Part shown: positions 33,870-38,814 of the stretch, piece after piece
How positions within the stretch are numbered: the stretch's first letter is position 1
Layout of the letters: every line of letters starts with the position of its first letter
Source of the DNA: a bacterium
Lineage (GTDB): Bacteria; Armatimonadota; Zipacnadia; Zipacnadales; UBA11051
Length of the DNA stretch: 38,814 nucleotides
Direction: 5' to 3'
Assembly: GCA_021372615.1 (NCBI GenBank)
Contig: JAJFUB010000137.1
Coordinates: 1 to 38,814, forward strand
Notes under the pieces: generated by a model
Seen by the model: only the letters and a program-made list of their open reading frames with translations
The model's database searches: none
What the model was told of the DNA's origin: nothing
Position numbers and translations under genes: made by a program

Positions 33870-34967
33870 ATGGCCCGCATGTACCACAGCCGTGACCAAT
33901 CCGTGCCGCGCGCCCCGCGCGCAGCCGGCGTCTCCATGCTCTCATGGGGCGCCAACCCGCTGCATGCGCTCGTGCGCCTCAGCGCCGGGCGGCTGGCGCT
34001 GTACCTGACCCAGTTGGGCGACCTGCTCAACGCCGGGCTGACGATGTACGACGCCATGGGTGAGTTGGGCAACCACGCCCACGACTGGCGGCTGCGGCGG
34101 ATGAGTAAAGAGATCTCGGCCGGCGCGGCGCAGGGGCGGTCGCTGGCCCAGCAGATGGAGCGCTATCCGCAGTTGCTCCCGCCGCAGGTGCGGGGGATGC
34201 TGCTGGCCGGAGAGCGCGCCGGGGCGCTGCCCCGCGTGTGCCAGGAGTTGGCCGACGAACTGCGCGCTCAGCAGAAAGCCCGCTGGGCCGCCGCCATCGG
34301 CGAGGTATGGTTCGGCCTGCTGTTCTTCGTGGGCCTGCTGGTGCCGGGGCTGCCGCGCCTGATCAACCCCGAGCATCCGGATGTGGCCGCCTATGTGCGG
34401 TATCTGACCGGCGTGGCGCTGCCCGCCCTGATCGGCTTCATTGTGGTGTGGAACGGCGCCAAGCTGGTGGGCTCGATCCCGGCGCTGGCCGACCCGGTGC
34501 AGACGCTGCTGTACTACCTGCCGGGGGCCGGGCACCTGATCCGCCGCAGCGCCCTCAACCGTGGCGCCGTGGCCCTGGAGGCCCTGCTGCGGGCCGGGGT
34601 GGAGATCCAGGAGGCACTGTCGCTGGCCGCCGACTGCAGCGGCAATGCCGTCATCCGTCGGCAGTTGCATTGGGCCGCGGCACAGGTGCGGGCGGGCCGA
34701 CCGCTGGACCAGGCGCTCAGCCGGGCCAGCTTCCTGCCCGGCCCGGCCAAGCAGAGCCTGATCTTGGGAGAGCGCGCCGGAACCTATGAACGCGTGTTGG
34801 GCGCGGTCGCCGAGGATGCGAAGGCGACCCGCTCCCGCGCGGTGTTACTAGTGAACATCACCGGCTATGGTGTGATGCTGCTGGTCTCCGCCGCCGTGGT
34901 CGTTCTGATCGTCTACTCCGCCGCCAGCGGCTATGTGAACGCCCTGCTCAATGCCAACCTGGAATAA
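33870..34967 (+). CDS. Type II secretion/type IV pilus inner-membrane protein, GspF/PilC-like
   Basis: The 365-residue protein has two GspF-type repeats. The first (~residues 30-150) includes LTQLGDLLNAGLTMYDAMGEL, the second (~230-345) GAVALEALLRAGVEIQEAL, and both have the family's GERAG motif (LLAGERAGALPR, ILGERAGTYERV). Hydrophobic helices lie near 152-168, 185-205 and 325-352. Such proteins form the inner-membrane platform for pilin or pseudopilin assembly. No ATPase, prepilin peptidase or pilin gene is nearby, so it is an orphan or belongs to a dispersed system. ATG 33870 has AGG 6 nt upstream; an earlier in-frame ATG at 33828 would overlap the aldolase gene. Confidence 0.9.
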   Translation: MARMYHSRDQSVPRAPRAAGVSMLSWGANPLHALVRLSAGRLALYLTQLGDLLNAGLTMYDAMGELGNHAHDWRLRRMSKEISAGAAQGRSLAQQMERYPQLLPPQVRGMLLAGERAGALPRVCQELADELRAQQKARWAAAIGEVWFGLLFFVGLLVPGLPRLINPEHPDVAAYVRYLTGVALPALIGFIVVWNGAKLVGSIPALADPVQTLLYYLPGAGHLIRRSALNRGAVALEALLRAGVEIQEALSLAADCSGNAVIRRQLHWAAAQVRAGRPLDQALSRASFLPGPAKQSLILGERAGTYERVLGAVAEDAKATRSRAVLLVNITGYGVMLLVSAAVVVLIVYSAASGYVNALLNANLE

Positions 34968-35003
34968 CTCGCGTCGTGTGTCGCCGGACGAAAGGTCATC
35001 TCT

Positions 35004-37253
35004 ATGAAGCGTTGCGCCCTCCTGCTACCGCTCCTGCTCGCGACTTCCTGCGCCCTGGCCGGCGCGCTCGCGGGTGGCGACTTCGACTCCGGCCTGACCG
35101 GCTGGCAGGTGGTCAAGCAAGGGGGCGCCCAGGCCGCCGTCAGCAATGACAAGCCCGCCTCAGGCCGGGGCTGCCTGCAGTTGGCCTGCACGGGCAGCGA
35201 CCAGGCCTGGGTGCTCGGGCCCGCGCTGCCGGGGAAGACCGGAGACGTGCTGCAACTGACCTTCTCGGCCCGGCGCGGCCCCGGCAAGGCGATTCTGCTG
35301 ATGACGCTGGCGGCGGACGCCGCCGGGCTGGCCGCGACGCCGGTATGGGAGGGCGTGCTGCCGGCCGACAACAACTGGCACAAGGTCAGCCTCCTGCTCA
35401 AGACTCCGCCGCTGCCGGGCGGCAGCGTACCGCGTCTGGCCTTCGGCGTCGCCGGCCTGGCCGGCTCGTGGGCGGTGGATGCCGTGGACGCCCAGCCGGG
35501 CCAACTGCCCGCCCTGCAGCCCGAGAAGCCCACCGGCGAAACGATGCAGACCGACACGCTGCCTGAGGGCTGGCAGCCGGAGGGCAACCTCGACGCCCGC
35601 ACCAAGGAGATTGCCGGCCAGACGGAGTTCCTGCTGGATGTCAACGGCATCGAGGTCGGGCTGCAGCCGGAGTTCACGTGCCGGCGCGGCGTGCGCGAGG
35701 GCATGGTGCTGTATGCCGTCAACCGGGGCGACCTGAACAAGGAGCTGCAGATCAGAATCGCGGCCCCCACGGGCTTTGAAGGGCCCGTGTGGACGGTGCC
35801 GGTGCGTGGGAAGTCCAACTCACCCGATCAGCGGGCCTGGGCCGGCACCACGCGCTTCCACACGACGCTGCAGGCGATGCGCAGCGGCACGTTCTGGGTG
35901 AAGCTGATCGCCAAGTCCGGCAACGACGAGAAGGCCGCGCCCATCAAGATCACGTGCCAGGGGCAGTACCCGGCGACGGGCGTAGTCTGGCGGGACAGCG
36001 TCGCCCCCGCCGCGTTGCAGGCCGCGCGACAGGCCTACGTGGACCTGAACCTGCTGACGGCCCCGCCCGACCCGGCGGCCTTCCAGGCCATGGCCGCCGC
36101 CGTGCAGGGCCAGGGCGAGTGCCTGATCGGGCCGCTGCTGCAGTCCCTCACCCCGCTACAGTATCCGGCCGCCGTTGCGCGGCTGTACGCAGACCTGCCC
36201 GGCGTGCTGTGGGTGGACGCCCCCGACGATGTGGCCGGCAGTACGCTCAGCGTCCTGCCGAAGCTGGCGGCGGACCTGCGCCAGGCGCGGCCGCAGTCGT
36301 ATCTCATCTCGCCGCCGCTGACGCTAGCGCGCGACTGGCAGAAGAACCAACTGGCCCCCACGGCGCCGGCGGTCGTGTCGCCCGAGCGCCTGGCGGGCGT
36401 CGTGGCGGTCGCGACGCACCCTCCGCTGCAGGCCCCGCCCTGCGTGCTGCAGCAGACCGTGGACGGCAGCGGGAACGTCGTCAACGGGGGGCTGGCGGCA
36501 CTGGGCGCACAGACGGACCTGGGCGGCCTGTCGCGGCTGATGACCGAGCGGCGCCTGAGCCTGCCGATGCTGGTCGGGCCGCTGCAGTCGCGCCCGGGCA
36601 GCGACGACCGGCTGGCGGCGCTACACCTGGCCCGCGCCATGACCAACGCCGTCTCCGAGGGCGCCACCGGCGTGCTGCTGGAGCCGGCCGCCTCCGACGG
36701 CAACGCCTGGGGCCTGACCCCGGCGGCTCCGTCACCCGAGGAAACCCCGACCCAGCAGGTTGTGCGGCTCCTGGGCTGCGAGCTGGCGGGGGCCGCGCCG
36801 CTGGTGCCCCTGGCCGACAGCCCGGGCGTCTCGACCGCCCCCGATGCCGCCGTCTGCTACAAGCCTTTCCTGCGCGGCGGTGAGGGTGTCGTCGTGCTGT
36901 GGAACAATACCAGCGCACCCCAGGACCTGACCGTCGAGGTCCGCTTCGAGCCGGTCGTGTGGCACCGCCTGACCTTCTCCTACCAGGGCGACTTCGCCAC
37001 GCGGCGCTGGGACCCGATCATGCAGTTCCCCCCCGAGGCCTTCAAGCGTCGCCGTCCGGCCGTCTTCCTCCACCTCGAGCCGCTGGAGGTCCAGGTGCAT
37101 TCCTTCCGCTTGCTGACGCCCCACGCGGCCTGGCTGCGCAAGGTGGAGTTCACCACGCCCTTCAAGTCCACCACCGGGCCGGAGCTCCCGCGCGCGGATG
37201 ATCGCACGTGGTGGACCGACATGATGCGGGGCGGCCGGGGAGCGGGGCGGTAG
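35004..37253 (+). CDS. Large exported protein with N-terminal carbohydrate-binding-like domain
   Basis: The 749-residue protein has a signal peptide (MKRCALLLPLLLATSCALAG). The LATSC sequence could be a weak lipobox, so it may be a lipoprotein. Residues ~22-165 form a CBM4/9-type beta-sandwich beginning GGDFDSGLTGWQVVKQGG. A second beta domain spans ~190-320. Residues ~330-610 look like a TIM-barrel-type alpha/beta region, and the tail ends in a beta-sandwich near LEVQVHSFRLLTP and a Gly/Arg-rich end. I do not recognise a family or catalytic residues. It starts 36 nt after the GspF-like gene on the same strand and ends just before a strong hairpin. Confidence 0.85.
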   Translation: MKRCALLLPLLLATSCALAGALAGGDFDSGLTGWQVVKQGGAQAAVSNDKPASGRGCLQLACTGSDQAWVLGPALPGKTGDVLQLTFSARRGPGKAILLMTLAADAAGLAATPVWEGVLPADNNWHKVSLLLKTPPLPGGSVPRLAFGVAGLAGSWAVDAVDAQPGQLPALQPEKPTGETMQTDTLPEGWQPEGNLDARTKEIAGQTEFLLDVNGIEVGLQPEFTCRRGVREGMVLYAVNRGDLNKELQIRIAAPTGFEGPVWTVPVRGKSNSPDQRAWAGTTRFHTTLQAMRSGTFWVKLIAKSGNDEKAAPIKITCQGQYPATGVVWRDSVAPAALQAARQAYVDLNLLTAPPDPAAFQAMAAAVQGQGECLIGPLLQSLTPLQYPAAVARLYADLPGVLWVDAPDDVAGSTLSVLPKLAADLRQARPQSYLISPPLTLARDWQKNQLAPTAPAVVSPERLAGVVAVATHPPLQAPPCVLQQTVDGSGNVVNGGLAALGAQTDLGGLSRLMTERRLSLPMLVGPLQSRPGSDDRLAALHLARAMTNAVSEGATGVLLEPAASDGNAWGLTPAAPSPEETPTQQVVRLLGCELAGAAPLVPLADSPGVSTAPDAAVCYKPFLRGGEGVVVLWNNTSAPQDLTVEVRFEPVVWHRLTFSYQGDFATRRWDPIMQFPPEAFKRRRPAVFLHLEPLEVQVHSFRLLTPHAAWLRKVEFTTPFKSTTGPELPRADDRTWWTDMMRGGRGAGR

Positions 37254-37275
37254 ACGGCAGGCCCTCACCCCCTGC

Positions 37276-37316
37276 CCCCTCTCCCATTGCGACGCTGCGC
37301 GTCGCAGGGAGAGGGG
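37276..37316. terminator. Strong hairpin of the CTCACCCC/CTCTCCC repeat type
   Basis: CCCCTCTCCC (37276-37285) pairs with GGGAGAGGGG (37307-37316), and inside it TGCGACG (37288-37294) pairs with CGTCGCA (37300-37306) around a 5-nt loop. That gives a 17-bp stem with a 2-nt bulge, beginning 23 nt after the stop of the large exported protein. The leading CCTCACCCC...CCCCTCTCCC text recurs at 38551-38571, so this may be a dispersed repeat that also ends transcription. Confidence 0.7.
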
Positions 37317-37393
37317 AATCTCGTCCGCCAGGGGCGGCGGCTTCCCCGTACGCCTGGTCTGGGGCCACAGCGGCACGAGCAGCCCCCCACACA

Positions 37394-37454
37394 GTAGCGC
37401 GGGCGGCCTCGCCCGCGCGGTGCAGGACCGGGCAGGCGAGGCCGCCTGCCCTAC
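37394..37454. repeat. Paired hairpin element with complementary loops
   Basis: Two 22-nt hairpins with perfect 8-bp stems, GCGCGGGC/GCCCGCGC (37397-37418) and GGGCAGGC/GCCTGCCC (37430-37451), have exactly complementary loops, GGCCTC and GAGGCC. They are separated by 11 nt, and GTAG and CTAC flank the pair. The stems differ between halves yet stay fully paired. A single-hairpin relative is at 5116-5141. Confidence 0.88.
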
Positions 37455-37516
37455 GGGACGGCCAAAGGGGGATGCCCCGGGGAGAGGGGGTGTGCCCTGG
37501 GGCGAGACAGGGGGCG

Positions 37517-38515
37517 CTACTTCTCGCTGATGGTCTCGGTCACTTTCATGCCAAAGTGCCGCCCGCCCTCTTCGAGCGCCACGAGCACCTTGGCGCCCGG
37601 CTGCAGGGCCACCAGCGACACCGGCTGCCCCTCCGGGGTGACCAGACGGATCGTCTCGGCGTTCTGCAGGATCGTCGTGATCTCCGGGCCGTCCAGGATG
37701 TCCGGCCCCACACGGGCCCGGACCAGGGCCAGGGGGCGCCGCTCGGTCTTCACGCGGCCGATGTTCGCCCGACGCGTCTGTCCCTGCGCGTTCACCAGCA
37801 GCACCTCATCCCCCGAGCGCAGGTCCGCCAGGTACGCCGTCCTCCCCTCCGGGAGCCGCACATAGGCATGGACCGGCCCGGCATTGACGCGGAAGGGCCG
37901 CGGGGCGACGTAGGGGTTCTCGACACTCTCGGAGTGCGTGAGGAAGAGCGCAGAGCTGGCGTTGCCGGTCAGCATCCCCTCGCCCAGGCCCATGTTCGTC
38001 GTCGTGTCCAGGCAAACGCGGTCCCCCATGCCCAGCGGCCGCACCTCGACGATCTCCGCCACCTGCAGCTCCACCTGCTCCTCGCAGCCCTTGACGGCCT
38101 CGACCGTACGGCGCACCTCGGTCGGGTCATCCGTCACGAGGACCACCCCGGCCACCCCGGTCTCCAGCGTCTGCACGGCCGTCAGCGCCTCGGCGGCGTT
38201 GCGGACCGTGGCCATGACACGAGCGCCGGCGGCGATGATGTTCTCGAGAGGGATGATGGTCCAGTCGGGGGTCTCGACAATGACGAGGCCGGCCCGGCCC
38301 AGTTCGGCCGCGCGCTGCTCGTCGGCCTTGCTCTCGATGCGCACGCGCTGGACGTCCGTCAGGTCGCCATCAGGAGCGACGGTCGCGATGAGGCCCAGGG
38401 CCCTCGCGTCCGCGCTGCGTCCCTCCTCAAGGACGAGGCCGTCGGCCCCCGCCTCCAGGGCGGCCGTGACGAGCGACTTGTTCCAGGGGATGACTTGCAC
38501 CCAGACGGTTCTCAT
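37517..38515 (-). CDS. 3-dehydroquinate synthase II (archaeal AroB' type)
   Basis: The 332-residue protein matches the MJ1249/AroB' family along its full length, with MRTVWVQVIPWNKSLVTAALEAGADGLVLEEG at the start and later VRPLGMGDRVCLDTTTNM, GEGMLTGNASSALFLTHSES, FRVNAGPVHAYVRLPEG and YLADLRSGDEVLLV. In archaea this NAD-dependent enzyme converts 2-amino-3,7-dideoxy-D-threo-hept-6-ulosonate to 3-dehydroquinate. The related bacterial GriH makes 3-amino-4-hydroxybenzoate instead. It shares no ancestry with classical AroB. ATG 38515 has GGAG 6 nt upstream. It is transcribed alone toward the large exported protein gene. Which product it makes depends on the partner aldolase. Confidence 0.9.
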   Translation of the reverse strand: MRTVWVQVIPWNKSLVTAALEAGADGLVLEEGRSADARALGLIATVAPDGDLTDVQRVRIESKADEQRAAELGRAGLVIVETPDWTIIPLENIIAAGARVMATVRNAAEALTAVQTLETGVAGVVLVTDDPTEVRRTVEAVKGCEEQVELQVAEIVEVRPLGMGDRVCLDTTTNMGLGEGMLTGNASSALFLTHSESVENPYVAPRPFRVNAGPVHAYVRLPEGRTAYLADLRSGDEVLLVNAQGQTRRANIGRVKTERRPLALVRARVGPDILDGPEITTILQNAETIRLVTPEGQPVSLVALQPGAKVLVALEEGGRHFGMKVTETISEK

Positions 38516-38558
38516 GGTGACTCCGATGTGGGAACGGCGTCAAACGGCATCCTCACCC

Positions 38559-38690
38559 CTGCCCCTCTCCCTCGCGCTCGGAAAGGCTGAGCGCTCCGGA
38601 GAGGGGATCGTGGGTCGCTCTGTGGCTGCGAAGTCACAGAACGGTCGCATCGGGTTCCCCTCTCCGGAGCGCAGCGAGGGAGAGGGGCAG
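38559..38690. repeat. Large double inverted repeat upstream of the DHQ synthase II gene
   Basis: CTGCCCCTCTCCCTCGC (38559-38575) pairs with GCGAGGGAGAGGGGCAG (38674-38690), and GCGCTCCGGAGAGGGG (38591-38606) pairs with CCCCTCTCCGGAGCGC (38657-38672). Each half can also fold on CCCCTCTCC/GGAGAGGGG. It lies just upstream of the DHQ synthase II gene and could lie in its leader or form a cruciform. The rest of the window, 38691-38814, shows no gene. Confidence 0.85.
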
Positions 38691-38814
38691 CAACTGTATT
38701 GCGAGTCAAGCTTGTTGTGCGTGCTCTTTGGTAGTTTGTCGCGGCCGCCGCCTCTCGGCTAGCTCCGCGTCCCGCCCGCCTTCTGTCCGCGATGGAGGGG
38801 CCTGCAGGCGGGCG

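Overview
This window is from a GC-rich (roughly two-thirds G+C) bacterial chromosome. It holds 26 probable protein genes on both strands, and I found no rRNA, tRNA, CRISPR array or transposase gene. The content is very large secreted multidomain carbohydrate-active-like proteins (LamG, malectin-like, CBM96-like, GH2, GH20/GH67-like and DUF6259-like modules), sugar isomerase/epimerase and Gfo/Idh-type enzymes, two uroporphyrinogen-decarboxylase (UroD) family proteins, a PilC/GspF-like protein and an archaeal-type 3-dehydroquinate synthase II. This mix is typical of environmental polysaccharide degraders such as Armatimonadota or Planctomycetes-like lineages. That placement is inference, because no phylogenetic marker is present.

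Layout. 57-6241: a sugar-phosphate isomerase/epimerase divergent from a 1309-residue secreted glycosidase-like protein, then a Zn-motif UroD methyltransferase-like gene behind a small basic ORF. 6330-9879: a NikR-type regulator converging on a three-gene operon (membrane-anchored Cys-containing protein, FtsX/MacB-like permease, LolD/MacB-like ATPase). 10021-15307: a 1551-residue PQQ beta-propeller protein with an embedded methyltransferase-like domain, overlapped by a TPR gene. 15374-20465 (minus strand): three exported sugar-binding or LamG proteins in one operon. 20642-28734 (plus strand): an XRE-cupin regulator and a QueG-like Fe-S protein, followed by a tightly coupled operon (GH2 enzyme, alpha/alpha-toroid protein, UroD homologue without its zinc ligands, fucose/arabinose-isomerase-like enzyme) in which each junction is an ATGA overlap. 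28731-30815: a GH20/GH67-like protein, divergent from a Gfo/Idh-type oxidoreductase (30964-31932). 32210-37253: zinc-ribbon membrane protein, Cgl0159-type aldolase-fold protein, GspF/PilC-like protein and a large exported protein. 37517-38515: DHQ synthase II.

Two themes deserve attention. First, the GH2/toroid/UroD/isomerase operon and the NikR-linked ABC cassette look like coherent gene sets whose functions I cannot assign to a described pathway. Second, the intergenic spaces are full of paired inverted hairpins resembling REP doublets (BIME-like). Several unrelated sequence families share one architecture. One copy sits in frame inside the aldolase-like gene, one supplies a stop codon, and one locus appears to hold elements nested inside another. 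No REP-associated transposase lies in the window.
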